NCBI RefSeq assembly: GCF_031457455.1
Contig: NZ_JAVDWU010000003.1
Span: forward strand, 310,001-374,000
From: Hydrogenophaga palleronii_A
GTDB lineage: Bacteria; Pseudomonadota; Gammaproteobacteria; Burkholderiales; Burkholderiaceae_C
DNA length: 64,000 nt
Reading direction: 5' to 3'
Under the pieces are notes generated by a model that saw only the letters and a program-made list of their open reading frames with translations, did no database searches and was not told the origin of the DNA. The position numbers and the translations under genes were made by a program. Of the stretch, positions 51,296 to 61,017 are shown in pieces (the stretch's first letter is position 1; the number at the start of each line of letters is the position of its first letter).

Positions 51296-52603
51296 CTAAG
51301 CCCCCACTTCCAGGGGTGTGGCGGCGAAGGCGATGGGGGCGGATCGCTCCACCTCCAGCTGGGGAGGTTCACACCCCCCCAGCAACCAGAGCATCAGATC
51401 ATGAACCGATCGGATCTGATTGCCAAACGGTAGCCGACCAGCCCCCCGGAAATACAGGCCTTTGCCCACGTCGCCATCAAGGGCATGACCCAGTTGCTGG
51501 TCAATGCAGAACTGGCCCATTTCGGCCTGGCCATCACGCAGGCCGCAGTGGGCCAGGCAGTCGAAGGCCATGTTGCAACGTTTCTTTACATGAGCCACGG
51601 CCTTGAGCTTGGGTTCGATGCGCAGGTATTTGTCCAGCCAGGGCGTGCGCACCGCGCGGGCAGGCAGGCCGGCCACGCTGATGAACTCCACCATGTCTTC
51701 GGGCCGGGCATTGGCCAGCACGCGCTTGAAGGCCGGGTCGGCGTCGCACTCCAGGGTCACGGCAAACGCCGTACCCAGCTGCACGGCGGAGGCGCCCAGC
51801 GCCTGCAGGCGCAAGATGTCCTCCCGGCTGCTGATGCCGCCCGCGGCGATCAGTGGAATCTCGCGTTCGATGCCGGCGGTCTGGAAAAAGGCGCGCACCT
51901 GCGGAATCACGTTCTCGAAGTCGAAGCGCGGGTCCTGCAGGTCGGCCACCTTGGCGGCTCCCAGGTGCCCGCCGGCCAGCCGGGGGTGCTCGATCACGAC
52001 GGCGTCGGGCAGGCGCCCCTTCTTTTCCCATTTGCGCACCAGCAGCTGCACGCCGCGCGCGTCCGACAGGATGGGAATGAGCGCGGTTCTGGGATGATCG
52101 CGGGCGATGTCCGGCAGGTCCAGCGGCAGGCCGGCACCCACCACCACCGCGTCGGCACCACTTTCCAGCGCCTGGCGCACATACATTTCGTAGGCGCTGA
52201 GCGCCTTCATGACGTTCACCGCCACCGCGCCCTGTCCCTGGGCAATGCCCTTGGCGCGCTGGATCTCGCGGTCCAGCGCGGTGAGGTTGGCGGCGTCGAT
52301 GCGCTCGCGCGCGTCGGGTTCTTTTTCCAGATCGGCGGTGCTGGCCCAGAGATCGGGGTGAAGACGACGCAAGTCCACCGACGACACGGTGCCCATGCCG
52401 CCGAGCGCGGCGACCGCGCCAGCCAGGCCTCCGGCCGACACCCCCACCCCCATGCCGCCCTGCACCACCGGCAACAGTTCACGCCCGGCCAAGCGCCAGG
52501 TTTTCAGGCCCGATGCGCTGGCCAGCCGGTACAAGGGGGTGTTCAGGGTATCTTGATCAGGCGCCTGGGGCATCGGCAGGTCCGTCTGAGAGGATTTGTC
52601 CAT
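51296..52603 (-). CDS. Nitronate monooxygenase-like flavin protein
   Basis: 435 aa. An FMN-binding TIM barrel of the 2-nitropropane dioxygenase/nitronate monooxygenase family: LLPVVQGGMGVGVSAGGLAGAVA (FMN loop), VNVMKALSAYE, VVVGAGLPLDLP, RLAGGHLGAAK and PLIAAGGISSREDIL. The C-terminal 100 residues include four cysteines (CNMAFDCLAHCGL, QFCID), more than usual, and could hold a metal or cluster. It lies between the nar operon and nrdJ on the same strand. Actual substrate unknown; nitronates or enoyl reduction are family activities. Confidence 0.83.
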   Translation of the reverse strand: MDKSSQTDLPMPQAPDQDTLNTPLYRLASASGLKTWRLAGRELLPVVQGGMGVGVSAGGLAGAVAALGGMGTVSSVDLRRLHPDLWASTADLEKEPDARERIDAANLTALDREIQRAKGIAQGQGAVAVNVMKALSAYEMYVRQALESGADAVVVGAGLPLDLPDIARDHPRTALIPILSDARGVQLLVRKWEKKGRLPDAVVIEHPRLAGGHLGAAKVADLQDPRFDFENVIPQVRAFFQTAGIEREIPLIAAGGISSREDILRLQALGASAVQLGTAFAVTLECDADPAFKRVLANARPEDMVEFISVAGLPARAVRTPWLDKYLRIEPKLKAVAHVKKRCNMAFDCLAHCGLRDGQAEMGQFCIDQQLGHALDGDVGKGLYFRGAGRLPFGNQIRSVHDLMLWLLGGCEPPQLEVERSAPIAFAATPLEVGA

Positions 52604-52790
52604 CGTGTTCCACAAAAGGTTGGTAGCTGTGGGAGGCTAACGAACCGGGGATGAACGCGCCTTGTTCTGCATCAAACACATGGGATTCAGCGGGGAAGGA
52701 GTGAATATCCGGCCCCTCGCGTGAATGGGTGCGAAGAGGTGTCTCAATGTCCGGCGCGAAATGACCCATTCCAGAGATACCGGCGAGCCA

Positions 52791-52854
52791 GCTTTGCCGG
52801 ACGACTGGTGTCGCCCCCCTGAGGGGGTCGCGCGAAGCGCGGCGGGGGTGGGCC
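52791..52854. repeat. 64-bp dispersed repeat, copy 1
   Basis: Starts GCTTTGCCGG and ends GGGGTGGGCC, with internal palindromes (CCCCC-TGA-GGGGG and CGCGAAGCGCG). A same-orientation, same-length copy at 55209-55272 matches 55 of 64 bases. It lies directly after the parvulin gene stop. The rest of the 252-bp gap up to 52604 shows no gene. Confidence 0.7.
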
Positions 52855-52855
52855 A

Positions 52856-53689
52856 CTACTGCACCAGCGGCGTGCTCGCCCCTTCCAGGTCGATGCCTTC
52901 AATCACCGCCTGCCCCACCAGCAGCTGCATGTACTGCCGCAAGGCCGTGCTGCGCGACTGCAAGGCCAGCTGGGCGCGGATGCGATTCTGCAGTTCTTCA
53001 AAAGTGGGCAACGTACCCTTGCGCCGGCCCAGCACCTCAATGATGTGCAATCCGTACCGTGTGTGCACCAGACGAGGGTGCACGCCCATGCCCCAGCGCG
53101 AGTCGGTCTGGAAGAACAGTTCGTTGGCCAGTTCGGGGGCGCAGTCTTCCGGTGTGACCCAACCCAGATCGCCGCCATCCTGGCTCGATGGACAGTTGGA
53201 CAGTTGCGTGGCCAGTTGTTCAAAACGGCCCGCCGGCACGTCCTTGCGCGAGAGTTCGAGCAGGGCGGTTTCTGCGCGCTGTGACAACGCATGCACGTTC
53301 ACGCCTGGCGTGACCGCGAACAGGATGTGGCGCACGTGAAGCGCCTGGCCCACGATCCAGCGGCTCTTGTTGGCTTCATAGTGGCGGCGGCATTCGGCCT
53401 CGTCTGGCTCGGGTGACACCACCGCCTCGTCCAGCATGCTTTCAATGACGGCGCGCTGCGCTTCGTCCGGCTCGGGTGCCACCAGGCCGGTGTGGCGCGG
53501 CAGCAGGCCGGCCTTCACCGCCTGCTGGCGCAGCAATTCGGTGTGGGCACGTTCCATCAGGGTGACGGGATCGAGCGTTTCATCGGTTTCGTGAAGGGCA
53601 ATGCCGTTGATGGTGGCGACCTGGGGTTGGGCGGCGCCTGCGCAAGCGCAGTGGCTGCTGCCACAACCGGTGGTGGTTGCTGCGGTCAT
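52856..53689 (-). CDS. Parvulin-type peptidylprolyl isomerase (nitrate reductase operon)
   Basis: 277 aa. A Cys-rich N-terminus (TTTGCGSSHCACAGA) precedes a helical segment and a parvulin domain (about residues 115-225: VRHILFAVTPGVN, CPSSQDGGDLGWVTPEDCAPE, THTRYGLHIIEVLGR-like end). NifM-like isomerases often follow narGHJI and are thought to help NarGHI mature. The gene follows narI by 16 bp on the same strand, so co-transcription is likely. No signal peptide is evident, so it acts in the cytoplasm. Confidence 0.87.
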   Translation of the reverse strand: MTAATTTGCGSSHCACAGAAQPQVATINGIALHETDETLDPVTLMERAHTELLRQQAVKAGLLPRHTGLVAPEPDEAQRAVIESMLDEAVVSPEPDEAECRRHYEANKSRWIVGQALHVRHILFAVTPGVNVHALSQRAETALLELSRKDVPAGRFEQLATQLSNCPSSQDGGDLGWVTPEDCAPELANELFFQTDSRWGMGVHPRLVHTRYGLHIIEVLGRRKGTLPTFEELQNRIRAQLALQSRSTALRQYMQLLVGQAVIEGIDLEGASTPLVQ

Positions 53690-53705
53690 AGGGTGATCCT
53701 TGTGT

Positions 53706-54434
53706 TCAGCGGGGGACGTGCGACTGGGGGTCGGACCGGGTGGGTGGCAGGCCGATCTTGCGGCTGCGCACCACCTGGTAGGGGCGGAAGAAATAGGCCA
53801 GCGTGCCGAACCCGCTCCACACATGCACCAGCCGGGAGAACGGGAACAGCAGGAAGATGGTCATGCCCAGCACCAGGTGCACCTTGTAGGGCCACTCCAG
53901 AGCCACCAGACCTGCGGCATCGGGCCGGAAGGTGACAATGCGCTGCGCCCAGTCGGCCAGCACCAGCATGGCCTGCCCGTCGCTGTGCCCATACGAATAA
54001 GGCAGCGTGATCAGGCCCAGCACCAGTTGCACCCACAGGATGACCAGGATGAACAGGTCGGTCTTGTGGCTGGTGAGGCGGATGCGCGGATCGAAGATGC
54101 GCCGGTGCAGCAGCAGCGACAGGCCCACAAAGCAGATCACGCCCGCCGTGCCCCCGGCGTAGATGGCCAGGCGCTGCTTGACCGCCGCACTCATGAACCC
54201 TTCATAAAAGAAGTGAGGCGTGAGCAGACCCACCGCATGGCCGAAGAACAGGAACAGGATGCCGATATGGAACAGGTTGCTGCCCCAGCGCAGCTGGCCC
54301 TTGCGCAGCAGCTGCGAGGAGTCGCTCTTCCAGGTGTACTGGTCTCGGTCAAAGCGCGCCAGGCTGCCCATCAGGAACACCGACAGGCACACATACGGGT
54401 AGACGTTGAAGAAGAAGTTGTGCAGCGTGGTCAT
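53706..54434 (-). CDS. narI: Respiratory nitrate reductase gamma subunit (cytochrome b)
   Basis: 242 aa with five membrane helices. Heme-ligand histidines are seen in LFHIGILFLFFGHAVGL (helix II) and HLVLGMTIFLLFPFSRLVHVWSG (helix V), matching the two b-hemes of NarI. It oxidises quinol and feeds electrons to NarH. Its ATG overlaps the narJ stop by four bases. Confidence 0.96.
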   Translation of the reverse strand: MTTLHNFFFNVYPYVCLSVFLMGSLARFDRDQYTWKSDSSQLLRKGQLRWGSNLFHIGILFLFFGHAVGLLTPHFFYEGFMSAAVKQRLAIYAGGTAGVICFVGLSLLLHRRIFDPRIRLTSHKTDLFILVILWVQLVLGLITLPYSYGHSDGQAMLVLADWAQRIVTFRPDAAGLVALEWPYKVHLVLGMTIFLLFPFSRLVHVWSGFGTLAYFFRPYQVVRSRKIGLPPTRSDPQSHVPR

Positions 54435-55135
54435 GCCTGCGCTCCTGTGGAGGTGGAGAGGGGAGATTTGCGAACAATGTGGATGGGCTGTGGCGCACCC
54501 GGCTTGGCCTGTCCTTCGGTGGAGCAGCCACCGAACACCTCTGGCTCGGCCCAGCTCTCGTCGATTTCAGGCTCGGGCGCCACGACCACGGCTTCGGCTT
54601 TTTCGCCGGCCAGCTCCAGCACGGCAGCGAGCACGCTGGCGTACGGGCTCTTCCGCCCTGCCAGCGCACTGAAGATCACGCGCACGATGTGAGCGATTTC
54701 GCCCAGGAACTCGCGCGCCTGCGGCGGTGGCTGGGTGGAAGCGAACTCCAGCACCACAGAAAGGTGGTCGGGCAGCTCGGCAGGGTCCAGGTACAGACCG
54801 CCCTTTTCGTAGGTCTGGATCAGGTCGATCATGGCCGGACCCCGGTCGCGCGAATCGCCGTGCACGTGCTCGAACAAATGCAGCGCGGTGCGCCGTCCCC
54901 GGTCGAACAGCTCGACGTAATCGGACTCCACGTCCAGTGCGGGGCGGCTGCTCAGTTGCCGCAGCAATGTGTCCAGCTCGGCCAGGCGCGAAACAGGCAG
55001 CACTGCTTCGGCCTGCAGTGCCTGCCGCATGTCGCCCGTGTGGGCGCGGAACTCGGTGTCGGGGTATCGCAGCAGGTGCGCGAGCACGCGCAGTGTGAGG
55101 CGGGCCTCTGGGGGTGAAGCAGCAAACAGTTTCAT
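54431..55135 (-). CDS. narJ: Nitrate reductase assembly chaperone
   Basis: 234 aa. The NarJ/TorD-type helical fold carries YVELFDRGRRTALHLFEHVHGDSRDRGPAM (about residues 76-105) and YLDPAELPDHLSVVLEF. The chaperone loads the molybdenum cofactor into NarG. It overlaps narI by four bases. A 145-bp gap carrying a 64-bp repeat separates it from narH; these genes are usually adjacent with little gap. Confidence 0.95.
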   Translation of the reverse strand: MKLFAASPPEARLTLRVLAHLLRYPDTEFRAHTGDMRQALQAEAVLPVSRLAELDTLLRQLSSRPALDVESDYVELFDRGRRTALHLFEHVHGDSRDRGPAMIDLIQTYEKGGLYLDPAELPDHLSVVLEFASTQPPPQAREFLGEIAHIVRVIFSALAGRKSPYASVLAAVLELAGEKAEAVVVAPEPEIDESWAEPEVFGGCSTEGQAKPGAPQPIHIVRKSPLSTSTGAQA

Positions 55136-55208
55136 GACATCAAATCCTTCAATCGATCAACAGGCCGACTGGCTCGCCTGGGTTTCTGTCCAGAACGCCG
55201 CGGAACCG

Positions 55209-55272
55209 GCTTTGCCGGGCCACCAGCGTTGCCCCCTTGAGGGGGTCGCGCGTAGCGCGGCAGGGGTGGGCC
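55209..55272. repeat. 64-bp dispersed repeat, copy 2, between narH and narJ
   Basis: Same element as 52791-52854 (55 of 64 bases, same orientation), with hairpins CCCCC-TTGA-GGGGG and CGCGTAGCGCG. It fills about half of the narH-narJ gap and could reduce or uncouple downstream expression. Confidence 0.7.
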
Positions 55273-55280
55273 GTTTCATG

Positions 55281-56813
55281 TCATGCCTCCAGTTTGATTG
55301 GGATGGTTCGCTTCTTTTCAGAACCGAAGAGACTCGTTTCCGTCTCGCCTTCAGAGCAGCCGTTGCCGAAGCTGAAGCCGCAGCCACCCTTCACGTTGAA
55401 GGTGTTCTCTGCGTACTCGCGGTGCGTGGTGGGGATCACGAAGCGGTCTTCGTAGTTGGCGATCGCCATGTAGCGGTACATGTCTTCCACCTCGCGCACG
55501 CTCAGGCCCACCTGGTCGAGCACGTCCTGGTTGACCAGGCCGTCCACGTGCTTGGTGCGCTGGTAGGCGCGCATGGCCAGCATGCGTTCCAGGGCGCGCA
55601 CCACGGGGCCGGTATCGCCAGCGGTGAGCAGGTTGGCCAGGTACTTCACGGGAATGCGCAGCTGCGACACGTCCGGGATTTCGCCGTTGTTGCCCAGCAT
55701 GCCGGCGTTGGCCACCGAAGTAATGGGCGAGAGCGGCGGCACGTACCAGACCATGGGCAGGGTGCGGTATTCGGGGTGCAGCGGCAGGGCCACTTTCCAT
55801 TCCACCGCCATCTTGTAGACCGGGCTCTGGCGGGCTGCGGCCATCCAGGCATCGGGGATGCCGTCGATGCGCGCCTGCTCGATCACCTTGGGGTCGTTCG
55901 GATCCAGGAACAGGTCGAGCTGGGCCTGGTAGAGGTCGATTTCGTTGGGCGTGCTAGCGGCTTCCAGGATGCGGTCGGCGTCGTACAGCAACACGCCCAG
56001 GTAGCGGATGCGGCCCACGCAGGTCTCGGAGCACACCGTGGGCTGACCGGCTTCAATGCGCGGGTAGCAGAAGATGCACTTCTCGGCCTTGCCGCTTTTC
56101 CAGTTGTAGTAGATCTTCTTGTAGGGGCAGCCGCTCACGCACATGCGCCAGCCGCGGCACTTGTCTTGGTCGATCAGGACGATGCCGTCTTCCTCACGCT
56201 TGTAGATCGAGCCCGATGGGCACGAGGCCACGCAGGCCGGATTCAGGCAGTGCTCGCACAGGCGCGGCAGGTACATCATGAAGGTGTTCTCGAACTGGCC
56301 CATCATGTCTTTCTGGGCCTGCTCGAAACCGTCCATGTTCGCGTCTTTGCTGCGCTTGCTGAACTCGCCGCCCAGGATCTCTTCCCAGTTCGGCCCCCAC
56401 TCGATCTTCTCCATGCGCTTGCCGGTGATCAGCGAACGCGGGCGCGCGGTGGGCGCGTGTTTCATCTCCGGCGCCGACTGCAGGTGGTCGTAGTCGAAGG
56501 TGAAGGGCTCGTAGTAGTCGTCGATCTGCGGCAGGTTGGGGTTGCTGAAGATCTTCATCAACAGCGACCACTTGCCACCCTGCTTGGGCACGATGGAACC
56601 ATCGGCCTTGCGGATCCAGCCACCGTTCCACTTGTCCTGGTTCTCCCATTCCTTGGGGTAACCTATGCCGGGCTTGGTCTCGACGTTGTTGAACCAGGCG
56701 TATTCCACACCGGGCCGGCTGGTCCAGACGTTCTTGCAGGTGACCGAACAGGTGTGGCAGCCGATGCACTTGTCCAGGTTGAGCACCATGCCGATTTGTG
56801 CGCGGATCTTCAT
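55281..56813 (-). CDS. narH: Respiratory nitrate reductase beta subunit
   Basis: 510 aa. Four cysteine groups bind iron-sulfur clusters: CIGCHTCSVTCKNVW, CEHCLNPACVASCP, CRGWRMCVSGCPYKK (with Trp at the position that makes this a 3Fe-4S centre) and CIFCYPRIEAGQPTVCSETC. Order and length match NarH. It carries electrons from NarI to NarG. The ATG at 56813 overlaps the narG stop by four bases. Confidence 0.97.
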   Translation of the reverse strand: MKIRAQIGMVLNLDKCIGCHTCSVTCKNVWTSRPGVEYAWFNNVETKPGIGYPKEWENQDKWNGGWIRKADGSIVPKQGGKWSLLMKIFSNPNLPQIDDYYEPFTFDYDHLQSAPEMKHAPTARPRSLITGKRMEKIEWGPNWEEILGGEFSKRSKDANMDGFEQAQKDMMGQFENTFMMYLPRLCEHCLNPACVASCPSGSIYKREEDGIVLIDQDKCRGWRMCVSGCPYKKIYYNWKSGKAEKCIFCYPRIEAGQPTVCSETCVGRIRYLGVLLYDADRILEAASTPNEIDLYQAQLDLFLDPNDPKVIEQARIDGIPDAWMAAARQSPVYKMAVEWKVALPLHPEYRTLPMVWYVPPLSPITSVANAGMLGNNGEIPDVSQLRIPVKYLANLLTAGDTGPVVRALERMLAMRAYQRTKHVDGLVNQDVLDQVGLSVREVEDMYRYMAIANYEDRFVIPTTHREYAENTFNVKGGCGFSFGNGCSEGETETSLFGSEKKRTIPIKLEA

Positions 56814-59800
56814 GGGTTCTCTCCTTCGGATTGGTAAGCGCGGATTAAGTGATCGTCTGCCGGTGTGTCGAGCCAATCGACCTTGTCCATCTTGCGCACC
56901 ACCACGAACTCGTCGCGGTTGGTGCCGATGGTTCCGTAGTAGTTGAAGCCGTAGCTGAGCTGCGCGTAGCCGCCGATCATGTGGGTGGGCTTGAGCACGA
57001 TGCGGGTCACCGAGTTGTGGATGCCACCGCGCACGCCGGTGATCTCGGACCCGGGGGTGTTGATGATCTTTTCCTGCGAGTGGTACATCATCACCATGCC
57101 GGGGTTCACGCGCTGGCTCACCACCGCACGGGCCGCCACGGCACCGTTGATGTTGAACAGCTCGACCCAGTCGTTGTCTTCAATGCCGGCCGATTTCGCG
57201 TCATCCTCGCTAAGCCACACCACGGTGCCGCCGCGGTTGAGTGTGAGCATCATCAGGTTGTCGCTGTAGGTGGAGTGGATACCCCACTTCTGGTGCGGTG
57301 TGATGAAGTTGAGCTGGATCTCTTTGTTGCCGTTGGGCTTGATGTTGTGGATGCCCTCGGTGGTCTTCAGGTCCACCGGTGGGCGGTAGCTGCCAAAGCC
57401 TTCGCCGAAGGCGATCATCCAGGGGTGGTCCTGGTAGAACTGCTGGCGGCCGGTGAGCGTGCGCCACGGGATGTATTCGTGCACGTTGGTGTAGCCGGCG
57501 TTGTAGCTCACCGTCTCGCTCTCGATGCCGCTCCAGGTGGGCGAGCTGATGATCTTGCGCGGCTGCGCCTGGATGTCGCGGAAGCGGATTTTTTCGTCTT
57601 CGCGATAGATCGCCAGGTGGGTGTGGTCGCGCCCGGTCTGCTTGCCCAGCGCTTCCCAGGCCTTCACCGCCACGTGGCCGTTGGTTTCAGGTGCGAGCTG
57701 CAGGATCACTTCGCAGGCGTCGATGTCGGTGACGATCTTTGGCATGCCTTGCGACACACCCTCTTCCATCGTCTTGCCGTTGAGCTGGCCCAGTTGCTCC
57801 ACCTCGGTGCCGGTCTTCCAGCCGATGCCCTTGCCGCCGTTGCCCAGCTTGTCGAGCAGCGGGCCCAGGGCGGTGAAGCGTTTGAAGGTGTTGGGGTAGT
57901 CGCGTTCCACCACGGTGATCTGCGGCGCGGTCTTGCCGGGGATCAGTTCGCAGTGGCCCTTCTTCCATTCTTTCACCTCAAAGGCCTGCGCCATTTCACC
58001 GGGGGTGTCGTGCATGATGGGTGTGAGCACCACTTCTTTTTCCACCCCCAGATGGCCCACGCAGACCTCGCTGAAGGTCTTGGCGAAACCCTTGTAGATT
58101 TCCCAGTCGCTCCTCGATTCCCACACCGGGTCCACCGCCGCAGACAGCGGGTGAATGAAGGGGTGCATGTCGCTGGTGTTGAGGTCGTTCTTCTCGTACC
58201 AACTGGCGGTGGGCAGCACGATGTCGCTGTACAGGCAGGTGGTGCTCATGCGGAAGTCCAGCGTGACCAGCAGGTCCAGCTTGCCTTGCGGCGCGTCCTT
58301 GTGCCACTTCACCTCGGCGGGCTTCGCATCGTCCTTGCCGAGGTCCTTGCCTTGTACGCCGTTTTCGGTGCCCAGCAGGTGCTTGCAGAAATACTCATGG
58401 CCCTTGCCACTGGAGCCCAGCAGGTTGGAGCGCCACACGAACATGTTGCGCGGCCAGTTTTGCGGTGCGTCCGGGTCTTCGCAGCTCATCTCCAGCGTGC
58501 CGTCTTTCAGCGCCTTGACCGCATAGTCCTTGGGGTCCATGCCGGCGGCAGTGGCGTCGCGCACCACCTGCATCGGGTTGGTCTTGAGCTGCGGCGCGCT
58601 GGGCAGCCAGCCCATGCGTTCGGCACGCACGTTGAAGTCGATCATGCTGCCGCTGAAGGCGGCCTTGTCGGCTTCGCTCAGGGTGGGCGAGACAATTTCT
58701 TCCATGCCGAGCTTTTCGTAGCGCCACTGGTCGGTGTGGGCGTAGAAGAAGCTGGTGCTGTTCTGCTGCCGGGGCGGGCGCACCCAGTCGGTGGCGAAGG
58801 CCAACGGCACCCAGCCGGTTTGCGGGCGCAGTTTTTCCTGGCCCACGTAGTGCGCCCAGCCGCCACCGCTCTGGCCGATGCAGCCACACATCATCAGCAG
58901 GTTGATCACGCCGCGGTAGTTCATGTCGGCGTGGTACCAGTGGTTCATGGCCGCGCCAATGATCACCATGGACTTGCCATGCGTCTTGTCGGCGTTCTCG
59001 GCGAACTGGCGCGCCACGGTGATGAGCTGTTCACGCGGCACGCCGGTGATGCTCTCCTGCCAGGCGGGCGTGTAGGCGGCGTTGTCGTTGAAGTCCTTGG
59101 CGCCTGATCCCAGACCGCGGTCGATGCCGTACTGCGCCACCTGCAGATCGAACACGGTCGCAACCATGGCGTAGCGCTCTTCGCCCGCCTTGCCCAGGCG
59201 CAGCCGAACGGCGGGCACTTTGGCGTGGTTGATCTCGCCGTTCTGTGCGTTGGCGGTGAAGTTGGGGGTGTCTCGGCCGCCGAAGTAGGGGAAGCCGACG
59301 TCCACCACCTGGTGTTCCTGCTCACCGTCTTCAATGACCGAGAGCTTGAGTTTCACGTCGGTGTTGGTGCGCGCTTCCTTGGCTTCGAGGTTCCACTTGC
59401 CCTCGTCCTCGCGGCCGGCTTCACCCCAGCGAAACCCGATGGAGCCGTTGGGCAACACGGCCTTGCCGTTGGTGTCGAAGGCCACGGTCTTCCACTCGGG
59501 ATTGCTCTTCTGACCCATCTGGCCGTTGAAGTCGCTGGCGCGCAGGTAGCGGTCGGGCACCATGCTCACCGTGCCGTCGGGCAGGGTGTGCTCCTTGAGC
59601 ATCACCAGCAGCGGCAGGTCGGTGTAGCGGCGCGCGTAGTCGTCGAAGTAGCTGGACCTTGCCTTGCCGCCATCGGGGAAGTAGAACTCCTTGAGCGCCA
59701 CATGGCCCATGGCCATGGCCACCGCTGCATCGGTGCCCTGCTTGGGGTGCATCCAGATGTCGGAGAGTTTGGCCACTTCCGAATAGTCGGGCGTGACGGC

Positions 59801-60637
59801 AACGGTCTTTGCGCCCTTGTAACGCACCTCGGTGAAGAAGTGGGCATCGGGCGTGCGGGTCTGGGGCACGTTGGAGCCCCAGGCGATGATGAAGCTGCTG
59901 TTGTACCAGTCGGCGGACTCGGGCACGTCGGTCTGCTCGCCCCACACCTGCGGGCTGGCCGGGGGCAGGTCGCAGTACCAGTCGTAGAAGCTCATGCACA
60001 CGCCGCCAATGAGCGAGAGGTAGCGCGAGCCCGCGGCGTAGCTCACCATGCTCATGGCAGGGATCGGCGAGAAGCCGATGATGCGGTCCGCGCCGTGCTG
60101 CTTGATTGTGTAGACGTTGGCCGCCGCGATGAGCTGGTTCACTTCGTCCCAGGTGCTGCGCACAAAGCCGCCCATGCCGCGCACCTGCTGGTAGTCGCGG
60201 CGTGCGTTGGCGTCTTGCTGGATGAGGGCCCAGGCGTCCACCGGGCTCTTGCTGACCTTGAGTGCGGCGCGCCAGCGTTCCAGCAGGCGGCCACGCACCA
60301 TCGGGTACTTCACGCGGTTGGCGGAGTAGAGGTACCAGCTGTAGGAAGCGCCACGGGCGCAGCCACGCGGTTCGTGGTTGGGCATGTCCCAGCGGGTGCG
60401 GGGGTAGTCGGTCTGCTGGGTTTCCCAGGTGACGATGCCGCCCTTCACATAGATCTTCCAGCTGCAGCTGCCGGTGCAGTTCACTCCGTGCGTGCTGCGC
60501 ACTATTCTGTCGTGCGCCCAGCGGTTGCGGTAGCCGTCTTCCCAGGTGCGGTCTTCGTTGGTGGTGAGACCGTGGTTGCCCGAGAAGGCTTCCTTGGGCA
60601 GGCTGAAGTGGGTCAATCGGTCCAGAAAGTGGCTCAT
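56810..60637 (-). CDS. narG: Respiratory nitrate reductase alpha subunit
   Basis: 1275 aa. The N-terminal iron-sulfur site uses H50, C54, C58 (STHGVNCTGSCSW) and C93 (RGCARGASYSW), as in Escherichia coli NarG. The molybdenum-binding Asp region is YDWYCDLPPASPQVWGEQTD. It reduces nitrate to nitrite on the cytoplasmic face. It heads narGHJI-ppi; narK2 lies upstream on the same strand across 380 bp filled mostly by inverted repeats. Confidence 0.97.
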   Translation of the reverse strand: MSHFLDRLTHFSLPKEAFSGNHGLTTNEDRTWEDGYRNRWAHDRIVRSTHGVNCTGSCSWKIYVKGGIVTWETQQTDYPRTRWDMPNHEPRGCARGASYSWYLYSANRVKYPMVRGRLLERWRAALKVSKSPVDAWALIQQDANARRDYQQVRGMGGFVRSTWDEVNQLIAAANVYTIKQHGADRIIGFSPIPAMSMVSYAAGSRYLSLIGGVCMSFYDWYCDLPPASPQVWGEQTDVPESADWYNSSFIIAWGSNVPQTRTPDAHFFTEVRYKGAKTVAVTPDYSEVAKLSDIWMHPKQGTDAAVAMAMGHVALKEFYFPDGGKARSSYFDDYARRYTDLPLLVMLKEHTLPDGTVSMVPDRYLRASDFNGQMGQKSNPEWKTVAFDTNGKAVLPNGSIGFRWGEAGREDEGKWNLEAKEARTNTDVKLKLSVIEDGEQEHQVVDVGFPYFGGRDTPNFTANAQNGEINHAKVPAVRLRLGKAGEERYAMVATVFDLQVAQYGIDRGLGSGAKDFNDNAAYTPAWQESITGVPREQLITVARQFAENADKTHGKSMVIIGAAMNHWYHADMNYRGVINLLMMCGCIGQSGGGWAHYVGQEKLRPQTGWVPLAFATDWVRPPRQQNSTSFFYAHTDQWRYEKLGMEEIVSPTLSEADKAAFSGSMIDFNVRAERMGWLPSAPQLKTNPMQVVRDATAAGMDPKDYAVKALKDGTLEMSCEDPDAPQNWPRNMFVWRSNLLGSSGKGHEYFCKHLLGTENGVQGKDLGKDDAKPAEVKWHKDAPQGKLDLLVTLDFRMSTTCLYSDIVLPTASWYEKNDLNTSDMHPFIHPLSAAVDPVWESRSDWEIYKGFAKTFSEVCVGHLGVEKEVVLTPIMHDTPGEMAQAFEVKEWKKGHCELIPGKTAPQITVVERDYPNTFKRFTALGPLLDKLGNGGKGIGWKTGTEVEQLGQLNGKTMEEGVSQGMPKIVTDIDACEVILQLAPETNGHVAVKAWEALGKQTGRDHTHLAIYREDEKIRFRDIQAQPRKIISSPTWSGIESETVSYNAGYTNVHEYIPWRTLTGRQQFYQDHPWMIAFGEGFGSYRPPVDLKTTEGIHNIKPNGNKEIQLNFITPHQKWGIHSTYSDNLMMLTLNRGGTVVWLSEDDAKSAGIEDNDWVELFNINGAVAARAVVSQRVNPGMVMMYHSQEKIINTPGSEITGVRGGIHNSVTRIVLKPTHMIGGYAQLSYGFNYYGTIGTNRDEFVVVRKMDKVDWLDTPADDHLIRAYQSEGENP

Positions 60638-60765
60638 GGGTGGCTCCGGTTGGGGTGTGTTGTGTGGGTCATTTGCCGTTTATTCGGTTGTTGGTTCGGC
60701 GTGCGGTGCGGGCCTGCTTTTGCATGCCGGCTTTTGTGGAGGCCGATGGCAGCGGGGCACACGGT

Positions 60766-60991
60766 TCCGTCCGTGTCCCCCGCCCACTGCGTGGGCTCCT
60801 CCTTTACCTCCCGGAACCGTGCACCCCACTGCCCTCGGCTGCCTGTGTGGTGGGTGCGCTGACCGAAGACCTTGGTGCACCCACATCGTTGGCGGACTCA
60901 GGACGGTGTGGCGCTCCGCTCCGGTAGGTAAAGGAGGAGCCCGAAGGGCGGGGGACACGGACGGAGCGGAGTGCCACGCCGTCCTGAGTCC
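60766..60991. repeat. Two nested inverted repeats between narK2 and narG
   Basis: Pair 1: 60766-60785 with 60946-60965 (20 bp perfect) and 60793-60808 with 60927-60942 (16 bp perfect), with short unequal inserts between the arms' parts. Pair 2: 60894-60923 with 60962-60991 (28 of 30 bp). The pairs share a few bases, so only one can form at once. The gap 60638-61017 holds no gene I can support. On RNA it would form large alternative stem-loops just upstream of narG. It may also be a degenerate mobile element. Confidence 0.8.
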
Positions 60992-61017
60992 CGAAGCAAC
61001 CGTGGAGCGAAGTGTCT

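Noticed and set aside
56849..59107. Long open frame antisense to narG (752 codons)
   Set aside because: Another shadow frame; NarG motifs are complete on the minus strand.
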